64,000 nt of DNA. Source: Chitinophagaceae bacterium UBA7600 (GTDB taxonomy: Bacteria > Bacteroidota > Bacteroidia > Chitinophagales > Chitinophagaceae). The stretch lies in NCBI GenBank assembly GCA_002478885.1, contig DLKC01000073.1:62001-126000 (forward strand). Direction: 5' to 3'. Within the stretch, counting starts at the first letter, position 1; every line of letters begins with the position of its first letter. This document shows positions 17,556-26,615 of this stretch, in pieces. The position numbers were made by a program, and so were the translations under genes. A model generated the notes under the pieces. The model did no database searches. It saw nothing but the letters and a program-made list of their open reading frames with translations, and had not been told where the DNA came from.

Positions 17556-18323
17556 ATGACAAATGTGGTAATTATTGAAGACGAGCAACCTGCTATTGAA
17601 AATCTTGTGACTGAACTGGAAAGCATAAATGACGATTACAATGTTGTGGCTGTGCTTCGTTCAGTTGAAGACAGTATTCGCTGGTTCTCCAACAGCGAAA
17701 ATGCGTCGGATCTTATTTTCCTCGACATTCATTTGCCCGATGGCTTGTCGTTCAATATTTTCAGGCAGGTGAAGATCAACACACCTGTTGTATTTACCAC
17801 TGCGTACGATAAATACCTATTGAACAGCTTTGAGTATAACAGTATAGATTATTTGCTTAAACCAGTAAGCACCGACAAGCTTAAACATGCTATTACCAAA
17901 CTAAAAAATCTTAAACAACATTTCGCGTTGAACTACCTGCAGTTGCTAAACAACAATACTTCAGATAAAAATGCAGTGTTCAAAGATCGCATTGTGGTGC
18001 GCAAAGGAATCGAGTTTCAAAGCATGAAAACAGAAGACGTGGCCTATTTTTACACGGAACACAAACTCGTTTTTCTTGTTGACAAGGACGGTAAAAAATA
18101 TATGGCCCATGCAGAGAATCTTACTGACCTTTTTACCCAGTTAAATAAAAAAATCTTTTACCGCGCCAACAGGAAGTATATTATCAACATCAACTTTATT
18201 AAAAAATATAAACCGCTGGACCGTGTTAAGCTCGAGGTAGAGTTAAGTATACCTGTAAGCGAAAGCATTGTAATTAGCCAGGAAAACACTTCCAGTTTTA
18301 AAGCATGGATCGAGAACTTGTAA
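17556..18323 (+). CDS. LytTR-family response regulator
   Basis: 255 residues. An N-terminal receiver domain (1-120) contains the acidic pocket IIEDE, the phospho-accepting Asp57 in FLDIHLPDG and the conserved Lys in LLKPVS. The C-terminal LytTR DNA-binding domain (about 145-255) has FYTEHKLVFLV and FYRANRKYIININFI. It is co-transcribed with the upstream kinase, only 3 bp apart, and should be its partner. Targets are not visible here; the neighbouring glycosidase genes are candidates only by proximity. Confidence 0.95.
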   Translation: MTNVVIIEDEQPAIENLVTELESINDDYNVVAVLRSVEDSIRWFSNSENASDLIFLDIHLPDGLSFNIFRQVKINTPVVFTTAYDKYLLNSFEYNSIDYLLKPVSTDKLKHAITKLKNLKQHFALNYLQLLNNNTSDKNAVFKDRIVVRKGIEFQSMKTEDVAYFYTEHKLVFLVDKDGKKYMAHAENLTDLFTQLNKKIFYRANRKYIININFIKKYKPLDRVKLEVELSIPVSESIVISQENTSSFKAWIENL

Positions 18324-18327
18324 CATC

Positions 18328-18383
18328 TTTTGTTGCCGGCACCATCGCCGCTGTTTAGCTTTACTTGCGTCGCACAACTGTAC
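18328..18383 (-). repeat. Dispersed intergenic repeat, type A copy
   Basis: TTTTGTTGCCGGCACC, then TTGCGTCGCACAACTGTAC. Begins 5 bp after the stop of the response regulator and pairs with 18472-18533. Confidence 0.87.
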
Positions 18384-18471
18384 GCCATAACGTTACGCAT
18401 CAACGCACTTAAGCCTTACAAACAGTATTTTTGTCATAAGTTGGGCTGCCCTGCTAATAGCACTACCAACC

Positions 18472-18533
18472 GTACAAGTGAGTGGCACAACCATAGCTGA
18501 AGAGAAATACCACAACCGGGTAAATAAAAAAAC
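18472..18533 (+). repeat. Dispersed intergenic repeat, type B copy
   Basis: GTACAAGTGAGTGGCACAAC, then ACCGGGTAAATAAAAAAAC. A G replaces A in the core, which breaks the dyad. It faces the 3' end of the 18577 gene. Confidence 0.8.
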
Positions 18534-18576
18534 AAAAGTGCTTGCCTTGCATCCCATCAATGGTTGACCGTTGGCG

Positions 18577-19146
18577 TTACCGGTCGTTTGTATAATCGAG
18601 TTCGGTTACTCCGCAAGTAAATTGGTGGGTATTCAACAGCTTTAAATTGACTTTTTCTTTGATATCTGTAAACAATGGAATGCCACGCCCAAGAATTACC
18701 GGGTTTACAAATAACCAATAACCATCGATGAGGTTTAGTTGAATAAGTGAATGGGTTGCAGTAGGGCTTCCAAAAAGTAAAATGTCGCTGCCCGGTTGTT
18801 GTTTTATTTCGTTTATGCTTTCTGAAAGGTTGTTACCAATAATATTCGTGTTGGTTAAACCCTCCCCGCTTATTGTTTTCGATAAAACGATTTTGTGAGC
18901 TTTATTATACCACTTCGAGTGTGCAACATCGTGCCTGCTGGCAGATGGCTTTTCTCCTGCGCCGGGCCAGTAACTTTCCATCATCTGGTAAGTGACGCGT
19001 CCGTATAATGCTGTGTCGGTCTGGCCTATTCGCTTGCCGACATGATCAAAAATTTCTTCATTTACTTTAATCCAATTCATTTCCCCGTTAGGCCCAGCCA
19101 CAAACCCATCGAGCGAGATGTGCATAAACGAGATAATTTTTCTCAT
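18577..19146 (-). CDS. Dihydrofolate-reductase-like (RibD C-terminal family) protein
   Basis: 189 residues. The opening RKIISFMHISLDGFVAGPNGEMNWI and the later DILLFGSPTATHSLIQLNLIDGYWLFVNPVILGRGIPLF are hallmarks of the RibD_C/DHFR-like reductase family, which bind NADPH through a Rossmann-like sheet. No deaminase domain is fused, so it is not a complete RibD. Family members of this stand-alone kind are mostly uncharacterised. It is a single gene flanked by repeats on its 3' side. Confidence 0.9.
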   Translation of the reverse strand: MRKIISFMHISLDGFVAGPNGEMNWIKVNEEIFDHVGKRIGQTDTALYGRVTYQMMESYWPGAGEKPSASRHDVAHSKWYNKAHKIVLSKTISGEGLTNTNIIGNNLSESINEIKQQPGSDILLFGSPTATHSLIQLNLIDGYWLFVNPVILGRGIPLFTDIKEKVNLKLLNTHQFTCGVTELDYTNDR

Positions 19147-19315
19147 ATAGTTGCAGATTTTATAGTAAGATCATTTGTTATTGTCTGTCTGATGACCGTT
19201 AAGTTAGTGTGCGTCAATATATAAATAACGAAGCGTTATTCATATGTATAAAGCCGTTCCTTCTTCTCCCTTACACATTCCAAAATATCGCCCGGCTGGC
19301 AATGATTGACATGGC

Positions 19316-19795
19316 CTAGATTGTTACGCCATTTTCGGACTTATTGTTTATGGCATTCTGCAAGATTTTCCCAAATATTGCTGCTGCGGTAGCAACCGCG
19401 ACTGCAATAAAAGTAGTAACGATGCAAATAGCAAGAAAACCAGCGGGATCATCGTCTTTATTATGGTATATTTTTATGTATAAACCAGCCACCACGATTA
19501 AAATACTTAGCAGAATTGCAGCGTACTTTATACTCTTTAAAGCCTTGACGGCATTTGGTGAGAATAACCTGTTTTGCCCGATATAACCAAGTAATTTGAA
19601 AGCTTTATACAGCGCAACAAAAAAAGGAACTGACGCTGCATATCCGTACAGAATGAAAGGATCTGCATAAATACTGAACAAGTCTAAATTCTTGGCTCTT
19701 CCCTCTGTCTGGGGAACCCGAATAAGAATGGCAAGTACTACAATGCCGACAAGCACAATGACCACCTGAAGAAATATTGTTGAAATTCTTTTCAT
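19316..19795 (-). CDS. DUF2975 family membrane protein
   Basis: 159 residues from the ATG at 19795 (MKRISTIFLQ); an upstream ATG at 19834 would add 13 residues that do not look like the family. Four hydrophobic segments (about 5-25, 45-65, 90-110, 120-145) and the motif GQNRLFSPNAVKALK between helices 2 and 3 match the DUF2975 family. These small membrane proteins are often encoded with a Cro/C1-type regulator, but none is adjacent here. Function is not established. Confidence 0.8.
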   Translation of the reverse strand: MKRISTIFLQVVIVLVGIVVLAILIRVPQTEGRAKNLDLFSIYADPFILYGYAASVPFFVALYKAFKLLGYIGQNRLFSPNAVKALKSIKYAAILLSILIVVAGLYIKIYHNKDDDPAGFLAICIVTTFIAVAVATAAAIFGKILQNAINNKSENGVTI

Positions 19796-19939
19796 AGAAA
19801 ATATAGCATTAGAACTGAAGTGTAATGATAGCAATATTTAAAATAGGAAGGCGCATATTTCAATCGGATTGCTTTACAAATTTCGAAACTCAATTCGCTG
19901 AGAGCCACCTCGTGTGCGATGGTGATAAAAGTTTCAGGC

Positions 19940-19993
19940 GCACAAGCGTGCGACGCAAGAGAAGATGCCACGGTACCAAAAGCACGGATACAA
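19940..19993 (+). repeat. Dispersed intergenic repeat, type A copy
   Basis: GCACAAGCGTGCGACGCAA, then AGATGCCACGGTAC. The CCGG end is decayed. It abuts the ispE stop codon. Confidence 0.8.
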
Positions 19994-20836
19994 CTAAAGA
20001 AAAGCAACTGTTTTAACGAGGTAGTTTGCAGGAAAAACGGAGAGATTGGGCAGGCTTGTGTTTTCAAAAATTCCGTAAAAAGTACTGCCGCTGCCACTCA
20101 TAGAAGCGTACAGTGCACCCATTTGATAAAGTCCATCCTTTATGGTGCGTAAGGCCGGATAGTGCTGCAGAACCGGTGCTTCAAAGTCGTTGATCAATTG
20201 ATCTTTCCATTCTTTCAGGGGCTTGTTAATCACATTTTCTATGGAGTTGGGCTCGCTATAAACGTCAAGTTGAGCAAAAGCCCAACCAGTGTTGATATGC
20301 ACCCGTGGATTTACAATAACCAGTTTATATGTCGACAAATTGATATTCACTTCTTTCATTATTTCACCCCTGCCTGTTGCAATAACAGGTTTGTTTATAA
20401 TGAAAAAAGGGCAGTCGCTTCCTAACTGTAGTGCATAGTAAACAAGCTGGGAAACCGACAAACCAAGATTATATTTAGCGTTGAGCAGTTTTAAAACAAA
20501 GGCACCGTCCGAACTTCCGCCCCCGAGGCCTGCGCCAATGGGAATAGACTTGTGCAAGTGCATTTTTACCGGAAGTAAATGCGGATAATTATTATGAATA
20601 AGCTTGTATGCCTTGATACAGATGTTGTCGGTTGCATTTCCATCGACGCTTATTCCGGAAGATGAAAACTGTATGGGACCGTCGGTTAGATTAATATGGC
20701 TGTTGTCTGTTACGATCTCCAACGCGTCATGAAGAACTATGGGATAGAATATGGTTTCGAGGTTATGGAAACCATCGTTTCTCTTGCCGGTGATGCGGAG
20801 CCCGAGATTTATTTTACAATTAGGAAAACTAAGCAA
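19994..20836 (-). CDS. ispE: 4-diphosphocytidyl-2-C-methyl-D-erythritol kinase
   Basis: 280 residues, a GHMP kinase of the MEP isoprenoid pathway, phosphorylating the 2-hydroxyl of CDP-ME with ATP. The start FPNCKINLGLRITGKR holds the substrate-binding Lys and the segment PIGAGLGGGSSDGA (about 98-111) is the ATP-binding glycine-rich loop. MSGSGSTFYGIF near the C-terminus is the third GHMP motif. It shows that this organism makes isoprenoids through the MEP route. It is followed on the minus strand by DUF2975, separated by a repeat copy. Confidence 0.96.
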   Translation of the reverse strand: MLSFPNCKINLGLRITGKRNDGFHNLETIFYPIVLHDALEIVTDNSHINLTDGPIQFSSSGISVDGNATDNICIKAYKLIHNNYPHLLPVKMHLHKSIPIGAGLGGGSSDGAFVLKLLNAKYNLGLSVSQLVYYALQLGSDCPFFIINKPVIATGRGEIMKEVNINLSTYKLVIVNPRVHINTGWAFAQLDVYSEPNSIENVINKPLKEWKDQLINDFEAPVLQHYPALRTIKDGLYQMGALYASMSGSGSTFYGIFENTSLPNLSVFPANYLVKTVAFL

Positions 20837-20889
20837 TGAATAGATGAATTTTCAAGACACGATTTTAAAATACCTCGATGCGGCGGTGC

Positions 20890-21477
20890 TTATTTACGTT
20901 TGTTGATCTCATCTCTTATGGCAATTGCCCTGATATAATCCTCCTGGTCAAGCACTTCGTTCAATAGTGTGTTAAGTTCTTCTAAGCTCATTTTCCCAAG
21001 CTCTTCATGACTTGCCGAACCTATAGGTTCATCAACAGGAATTTCGGCAGACTTTTTCTTGTTATTGTCTTCCATTAGAATGCCCGCGCTTTCGAGGATG
21101 TGCTCATAGGTATAAATGGGACAACCGAAACGCACGGCCAGCGCAAGAGCGTCGCTTGTACGGCTATCTATTTCTACTGTATCGTGCTCACTCACGCAAA
21201 CAAGTCTTGAATAAAAAATACCTTCCTGCAAATCGTTGATGATGATTTCCATCAATTCAACGTTAAAAGCATTCATGAAATTTTTCATAAGGTCGTGGGT
21301 CAAAGGCCTGCTTGGCTGCATGCGCTCCAACGCTACCGCAATAGCCTGTGCCTCAAAGCCTCCAATAACGATAGGCAAACGACGAAGGCCGTTTACCTCA
21401 CCCAAAACAACAGCATAAGAATGTGTTTGAGTAATACTGTGCGACAATGCTACTATTTCCAGTTCGATCTTCTTCAT
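20890..21477 (-). CDS. Bifunctional nuclease (BFN/DUF151) family protein with UvrB/UvrC-like motif
   Basis: 195 residues. The BFN domain (about 1-140) has the typical runs LPIVIGGFEAQAIAVALE, PLTHDLM and EIDSRTSDALALAVRFGCPIY. A short C-terminal helix pair (about 160-195, LEELNTLLNEVLDQEDYIRAIAIRDEINKRK) resembles the UVR motif that binds UvrB/UvrC-type partners. Family members have been reported to have DNase and RNase activity. Located 53 bp before ispE on the same strand, so possibly co-transcribed. Confidence 0.92.
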   Translation of the reverse strand: MKKIELEIVALSHSITQTHSYAVVLGEVNGLRRLPIVIGGFEAQAIAVALERMQPSRPLTHDLMKNFMNAFNVELMEIIINDLQEGIFYSRLVCVSEHDTVEIDSRTSDALALAVRFGCPIYTYEHILESAGILMEDNNKKKSAEIPVDEPIGSASHEELGKMSLEELNTLLNEVLDQEDYIRAIAIRDEINKRK

Positions 21478-21506
21478 ATCCCTGCTTAAGATATTGCTTA
21501 TGCCCG

Positions 21507-21514
21507 CAAAAGTA
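21507..21514 (-). promoter_or_regulatory. Possible -7 box of the bifunctional nuclease gene
   Basis: TACTTTTG on the minus strand, 30 bp upstream of the ATG, fits TAnnTTTG. No -33 TTTG was found. Confidence 0.35.
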
Positions 21515-21582
21515 AAGATTTAAGTTATTAAAATATTATTTGAATATTCCGATCAAAGGGATTATCACAATCATTTTCCCAA

Positions 21583-21611
21583 CAAAAAAACCGCTGCCTT
21601 TCAACAGCGGT
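21583..21611 (-). terminator. Intrinsic terminator of the PDZ-protein gene
   Basis: ACCGCTG / CAGCGGT stem with an 8-base loop followed on the minus strand by TTTTTTT. Confidence 0.85.
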
Positions 21612-21638
21612 GAGTACAAAAAAATACCTGGCAGTATG

Positions 21639-22631
21639 TTAGAGGTCGGTAGTCTTGAGATCTTTGGGGAACTTAACGGTTGCCGTCATTGATTTCCCAT
21701 CCCTGTTATATCCTAGTGGAACACTGTTGCCTTTTTTAATATTTTTCATTTCAGTTTTTATGTCGTCCACTGATGTAATGTTCTTGCCATTAAAGGTGGT
21801 AATAACATCATCTTCCTTCAAACCCGCCTTATCGGCCGCTTCATCATCTTCCACTTCTAAAACCTTAACGCCTTTCCCATCTTCCGTGTCCTGGACCTGC
21901 ATACCAAGCCGTGGTTTATCGCTAAAAAAATCACCGTTCCAATTCCAGTTACCTGATGGTGGCATTGGCGTTCTAAGTCTCATATTATCCGGAGCACTTC
22001 TTTTCCATGAGTATACCTGAACTTGCTTATTTTCCTGGAGTGAGGCCGTCAAAGAACTCGCCTTGCCATCGCGCAGAATGCCAATGGTTATTTTGTCCTC
22101 TGGTTTATATTTCCCTATTGCTTTATATAAATCATCCGCATCTTCGATCTTTTCATCATTGACCCTGGTAATAATATCATCTTCTCTTACTCCGGCTCTT
22201 TCTGCTGCACTGCCTTCGGTTACATCTGTGACCTGTGCACCTTTGTCGGTCTTTTTGGTCATAACGCCCAGAAAGGCCTTATTACTGTGAATTTCTTTGA
22301 CAAAATCATCGCCAAGCATTGCCATTGGTGCGCCGGGTGCTGCTAGCGCAAATACGTCTTTCGACATTTTATAGTTCATTTCATCGTCTGAAATGATATC
22401 GAGATCATCGCTTTTGTATTCGTCAACCGGTTTACCATTTACCGTTACTTTATCACCATCAATTACAATCGTCATTTTCTCTGAACTATTGCCCTTTTTG
22501 TGAATTATAAGATCACCGGATTTTCCCTTTTCTTCCTGCTTGGGTTTTACCTTGTCACTTTGTGCAAAAACAGTTGCGGAGGCGATGATCAATGAAAGCA
22601 GAAGAAGCGAAGATTTTATTAAGCTTTTCAT
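21639..22631 (-). CDS. Secreted protein with two PDZ domains, no protease domain
   Basis: 330 residues. A signal peptide (1-23, ending TVFAQ) is followed by a lysine-rich linker and two PDZ domains: one at about 118-200 (FLGVMTKK...GSAAERAGVREDDIITRVNDEKI) and another at about 238-325 (RLGMQVQD...EAADKAGLKEDDVITTFNGKNI). No HDS triad or other protease signature exists, so it is not a DegP or Ctp protease. It is probably a periplasmic adaptor that binds C-terminal peptides. Function otherwise unknown. It has its own promoter-like box and terminator. Confidence 0.88.
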   Translation of the reverse strand: MKSLIKSSLLLLSLIIASATVFAQSDKVKPKQEEKGKSGDLIIHKKGNSSEKMTIVIDGDKVTVNGKPVDEYKSDDLDIISDDEMNYKMSKDVFALAAPGAPMAMLGDDFVKEIHSNKAFLGVMTKKTDKGAQVTDVTEGSAAERAGVREDDIITRVNDEKIEDADDLYKAIGKYKPEDKITIGILRDGKASSLTASLQENKQVQVYSWKRSAPDNMRLRTPMPPSGNWNWNGDFFSDKPRLGMQVQDTEDGKGVKVLEVEDDEAADKAGLKEDDVITTFNGKNITSVDDIKTEMKNIKKGNSVPLGYNRDGKSMTATVKFPKDLKTTDL

Positions 22632-22646
22632 GTTTATAATTTTTTA

Positions 22647-22664
22647 CTACGAAAATTTTAGTAG
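22647..22664. promoter_or_regulatory. Palindrome in the 5' leader of the PDZ gene
   Basis: CTAC-GAAAATTTTA-GTAG is an 18-bp near-perfect dyad just downstream of the -7 box, where a repressor could sit. The binding protein is unknown. Confidence 0.35.
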
Positions 22665-22666
22665 AT

Positions 22667-22674
22667 CAAATGTA
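22667..22674 (-). promoter_or_regulatory. Possible -7 box of the PDZ gene
   Basis: TACATTTG on the minus strand, 36 bp before the ATG. No good -33 TTTG was seen. Confidence 0.4.
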
Positions 22675-22804
22675 GGGAGTTTTATCATATACGAAAACTT
22701 TCGGAAATGTTAAAAAGATTGCTGCCAGGTGCAAGCCCGCGCTTCTGATTATTTAAAATTATGCCGGGGCTTGCATTTTAGCGTTTTGTTCATTAAGTTT
22801 ATTT

Positions 22805-24898
22805 ATGCCGCTGAATGCAAGAATTGCACTGTCAAAATATCCGTTCGTCCGTATACTGGCGGCATTGGCCGGAGGGATTGTTATGGAATGGTACGTACAA
22901 TTTTCAATCATACTGCTGCTCATTTTGTTTGGGATATTTTCAGTCGCCCTCTCATGTTTCACTTTGCTACCAATAACAAAAAAGTACACTTTCCACTGGC
23001 TGCAAGGCTTCCTCATTTTAATAATTATAGCAACATCAGGCTCAACACTAACTTATCTTAAAGATATTAGAAACCAAACTTCATGGTATGGCAATGTTCA
23101 GCCAAAAGCAAACGCATACCTGGTTTCATTGAAAGAAACGCCGGAAGAAAAACCTAAATCTTTTAAAGTTACCGGTTCAGTTGACGCAGTATCTATTAAT
23201 GGTGATTGGAAAAAAACAAGCGGTAAAATATTGCTGTATTTTCAAAAAAACAATTTTCAAAAAAACATCACCTACGGCTCACAAATAATTTTTAGCAAAC
23301 CCTTGCAGGAAATAAAGAATACTGGCAACCCCGGCGCTTTTGATTATAACAGGTACTGCCTCTTCCAGGATATAACTGCCCAGGTCTACCTGAAAAATAC
23401 AGACTACAAAATATTGCCTGACCTTAAAAAAGATTGCCTTGAGCAATTGCTTATAAACACCAGGAACGGTACCCTCAACATTTTAAAAAACAACATAAAA
23501 TCCGAAAAGGAACTCGGCGTTGCTGAAGCTTTATTGATCGGTTACCGCTTCGATCTTGACAAAGACCTGGTACAGGCTTACAGTAACACAGGCGTAATAC
23601 ATATTGTTGCGATAAGCGGCCTTCACCTCGGCATGATCTACGGGATGCTTACTGCCATATTCTCCTATTTCAAAAAATATCGCCTGACGAAGCTTATTCG
23701 CCCAATCGCTATTCTCGGCGTGTTATGGATGTTTACGTTGGTCGCAGGTGCTGCGCCTTCTATTATGCGATCGGCGGTTATGTTCAGTTTTATTGTGCTC
23801 GGTGAAATACTAAACCGGAAAACGAATATGTACAATACGCTGGCGGCGTCCGCCTTTTGTATGCTTATAGCAAATCCATTTACACTTTGGGATGTGGGCT
23901 TCCTGCTCTCTTACGCAGCCGTAGTAAGTATTGTTACCTTTATGAAGCCCGTTTACAAACTCCTAACTTTCCCAAACAAAATATTGGATAAAATTTGGTC
24001 GCTTACATCAGTTACTATATCGGCTCAGGTCTTAACAATACCAATTGTAATTTATTATTTTCACCAGTTTCCAAACTTGTTTTTAATCACGAACTTATTT
24101 GCTGTTCCACTTTCCGGCTTTATTCTTTATGGAGAGATACTCTTATTGATAATATCACCATTTTCTACAATCGCAGCATGGCTCGGCGGTATGCTACAGG
24201 CAATGATCAGCACCATGAATAACTTCATCGAACGTGTCAATTATCTGCCTTTCGCCGTATGGAGCGACCTACAGCTAAGCGTTTTGCAAACATGGCTTTT
24301 ATACGGCATCATTATCTCGCTTTGCACGTGGTTGGTACAAAAATCAAAGCCCGCATTTGTCACTGCATGCGGCTGCTTCACTTTGTTTACTATGGCACTG
24401 TCGCTTGACTTTGTCAGCCGCAACGGGCAACAGCAACTCCTCGTTTACAATGTTCCTAATATGTCGGCCATCGATTTGATTGAAGGCCATTATTATCGCT
24501 TCACCGGCGACAGCACTTTATCGGCAGATGGCGCTTTGGTAAATTTTTATTTAAGACCCTCAAGAGTACTTAACCGTTGCATCGCTGCCCGGCAACCGCA
24601 ATCATTGCCCGTGAATAAGCTACTGACCATCAACAACAAGCGGTTCATTATTATCGACAACAATTTTAAACCGCCGTATAATTATGATGGATCAAAAATA
24701 TCCGTAGATCTGCTTATCGTCTCCCAAAACCCACCCGTCAACGTAAGCCGCCTTAGCAATGTTTTCAATGTCAGTCAACTTGTACTCGACGGAAGCAACC
24801 CGCTGTGGAAAACCGGTCTATGGAAAAAAGGCTGCGACAGCCTACATTTGCGCTTCCATTCAACTACCGGTAACGGTGCCTATGTAATGGAACTGTAG
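22805..24898 (+). CDS. comEC: ComEC/Rec2-family membrane protein
   Basis: 697 residues. An N-terminal membrane/DUF4131 region (about 15-190) is followed by the Competence domain (about 215-490) with the typical GYRFDLDKDLVQAYSNTGVIHIVAISGLHLGM and LVAGAAPSIMRSAVMF runs and many membrane helices. ComEC channels single-stranded DNA across the inner membrane in transformation. The C-terminal ~170 residues (LLVYNVPNMSAIDLIEG onward) sit where a metallo-beta-lactamase domain would be but show no HxHxDH motif, so the nuclease domain is absent or decayed, as I believe occurs in other Bacteroidota. Starts at an ATG a short way from the divergently transcribed PDZ gene. Confidence 0.9.
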   Translation: MPLNARIALSKYPFVRILAALAGGIVMEWYVQFSIILLLILFGIFSVALSCFTLLPITKKYTFHWLQGFLILIIIATSGSTLTYLKDIRNQTSWYGNVQPKANAYLVSLKETPEEKPKSFKVTGSVDAVSINGDWKKTSGKILLYFQKNNFQKNITYGSQIIFSKPLQEIKNTGNPGAFDYNRYCLFQDITAQVYLKNTDYKILPDLKKDCLEQLLINTRNGTLNILKNNIKSEKELGVAEALLIGYRFDLDKDLVQAYSNTGVIHIVAISGLHLGMIYGMLTAIFSYFKKYRLTKLIRPIAILGVLWMFTLVAGAAPSIMRSAVMFSFIVLGEILNRKTNMYNTLAASAFCMLIANPFTLWDVGFLLSYAAVVSIVTFMKPVYKLLTFPNKILDKIWSLTSVTISAQVLTIPIVIYYFHQFPNLFLITNLFAVPLSGFILYGEILLLIISPFSTIAAWLGGMLQAMISTMNNFIERVNYLPFAVWSDLQLSVLQTWLLYGIIISLCTWLVQKSKPAFVTACGCFTLFTMALSLDFVSRNGQQQLLVYNVPNMSAIDLIEGHYYRFTGDSTLSADGALVNFYLRPSRVLNRCIAARQPQSLPVNKLLTINNKRFIIIDNNFKPPYNYDGSKISVDLLIVSQNPPVNVSRLSNVFNVSQLVLDGSNPLWKTGLWKKGCDSLHLRFHSTTGNGAYVMEL

Positions 24899-24914
24899 CT
24901 ATTTTATTTATTAA

Positions 24915-24972
24915 TTTTTTTAGCCCGGCTGCTGTATCACAGATCAGGCTTCGTTGCGTCGCACATTTGTAC
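24915..24972 (-). repeat. Dispersed intergenic repeat, type A copy
   Basis: TTTTTTTAGCCCGGCTG, then TTGCGTCGCACATTTGTAC. Begins 16 bp after the comEC stop. It makes an inverted A/B pair with 25025-25079. Confidence 0.9.
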
Positions 24973-25024
24973 TGTGAGAAACTTGACTCTTCAGCTCACG
25001 ATTGAGGATTAGCGATCGGAACCC

Positions 25025-25079
25025 CGAAGTGAGTGACACAAGAGGCGATGCCACAAGCACAAAAGCCGGCAATCAAAAA
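25025..25079 (+). repeat. Dispersed intergenic repeat, type B copy
   Basis: CGAAGTGAGTGACACAAGA, GGCGATGCCACA, then AGCCGGCAATCAAAAA. It lies just upstream of purH and is open in the purH frame, which can lead to a false N-terminal extension. Confidence 0.9.
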
Positions 25080-25091
25080 TGTATTTGCATT

Positions 25092-26594
25092 ATGCAAAAG
25101 AAAATTCAGTCTGCACTTATTTCCGTTTTTTACAAAGATGGCCTTGAACCACTCGTTAAAGAATTAAGTCGTTTGGGTATTACAATTTACTCCACCGGCG
25201 GCACACAAAAATTTATTGAAGACCTAGGCATTGGCTGTGTGCCAGTAGAAAATTTAACTACCTACCCATCAATCCTTGGGGGGCGCGTAAAAACCTTGCA
25301 TCCTGCGGTTTTTGGCGGTATTCTTGGCCGCCGAGATGTGGCGCAAGACCTCGTAGAAATGCAGGAATATAAAATTCCAGAGATCGACCTTGTGATCGTT
25401 GACCTTTACCCTTTTGAAGAAACACTGCGCAATACAAACGAAGAAAAACTCATAATCGAAAAGATTGACATCGGCGGGCCTTCTATGATTCGCGCTGCCG
25501 CGAAAAACTTCCGCGACCTTGTAGTGATCGCAGCAAAAGATGACTATGCCGGGCTGGTTGAATTACTGCAAACGCAAAATGGCGAAACATTCATTGAGCA
25601 ACGCAAAGCATATGCAGCAAAGGCTTTTGAAGTGGTAATGAATTATGATATCGCTATCAACAACTATTTCAACGGAACAATATTGAAGCCGCTGTCGCAC
25701 AAGCAACCTATGCGTTATGGTGAAAATCCGCATCAAAAAGCCTCCTTCTATGGCGATCTTACCAATGTATTCGACCAGTTGAATGGAAAAGAGCTTTCGT
25801 ATAACAATCTTGTTGACGTTGATGCAGCAGTGCAACTGATACACGAATTCAACAATACAACGTTTGCCATTATTAAACACACCAATGTTTGCGGTGTTGC
25901 ATCAAGAGCAACAGTAAAAGACAGTTGGGATACAGCCCTTGCCGGCGACAACGAAAGCGCTTTTGGCGGCGTACTGGTTTGTAATGGCTCAATTGACAAA
26001 GCAACAGCCGAAGCCATCAACGAAATTTTCTTTGAAGTGTTGATCGCGCCGGCTTTTGATGAAGATGCACTCACTATCTTAAAAAGTAAAAAGAACAGGA
26101 TATTGCTGAAATTGAAAAATCAGGACACGAAAGCAAAGACCCAATTTAAATCTGTACTCAATGGCATACTGGCCCAGGATACTGACCAGGGCAATTATAC
26201 AGAATGGAAAGAAGTTGGCGGAAGAGAAACAACCGCTTCAGAAAAAGAAGACCTTGCTTTTGCCAATATAATTTGCAAACATTTAAAGAGTAACGCGATC
26301 GCCTTAGTGAGAAACAAACAGCTCGTTGGTAAAGGTTGCGGACAAACAAGCCGCATCGATTCGCTGCGTCAGAGTATCGACAAAGCGAAACAATTCAATT
26401 TCGATCTGCATGGTGCTGTGCTGGCAAGCGATGCCTTTTTTCCCTTTAACGATTGTGTGCAGATGGCCCATGCAGAAGGCATCGAAGCATTTATTCAGCC
26501 AGGCGGTTCTATCCGCGATAAAGACAGCATCGAATATTGCGTTCAGAACAGTCTCGCTTTGGTAATGACAGGATTAAGACATTTTAAACACTAA
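25092..26594 (+). CDS. purH: Bifunctional AICAR transformylase / IMP cyclohydrolase
   Basis: 500 residues from the ATG at 25092 (MQKKIQSALISVF). The frame is open back to 25002, but those 30 codons are a translated repeat element (VSDTRGDAT). The N-terminal cyclohydrolase (MGS-like) domain (about 1-190) has STGGTQKFIEDLG and GGRVKTLHP; the transformylase domain has KHTNVCGVA (catalytic Lys-His) and GENPHQKA. It catalyses the last two steps of IMP synthesis. A short segment at about 335-360 of the domain (LKSKKNRILLKLKNQDTKAKTQFKS region) is variable. Full length for Bacteroidota. Confidence 0.96.
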   Translation: MQKKIQSALISVFYKDGLEPLVKELSRLGITIYSTGGTQKFIEDLGIGCVPVENLTTYPSILGGRVKTLHPAVFGGILGRRDVAQDLVEMQEYKIPEIDLVIVDLYPFEETLRNTNEEKLIIEKIDIGGPSMIRAAAKNFRDLVVIAAKDDYAGLVELLQTQNGETFIEQRKAYAAKAFEVVMNYDIAINNYFNGTILKPLSHKQPMRYGENPHQKASFYGDLTNVFDQLNGKELSYNNLVDVDAAVQLIHEFNNTTFAIIKHTNVCGVASRATVKDSWDTALAGDNESAFGGVLVCNGSIDKATAEAINEIFFEVLIAPAFDEDALTILKSKKNRILLKLKNQDTKAKTQFKSVLNGILAQDTDQGNYTEWKEVGGRETTASEKEDLAFANIICKHLKSNAIALVRNKQLVGKGCGQTSRIDSLRQSIDKAKQFNFDLHGAVLASDAFFPFNDCVQMAHAEGIEAFIQPGGSIRDKDSIEYCVQNSLALVMTGLRHFKH

Positions 26595-26615
26595 TGCGCC
26601 GAGAAGTATCAATTA

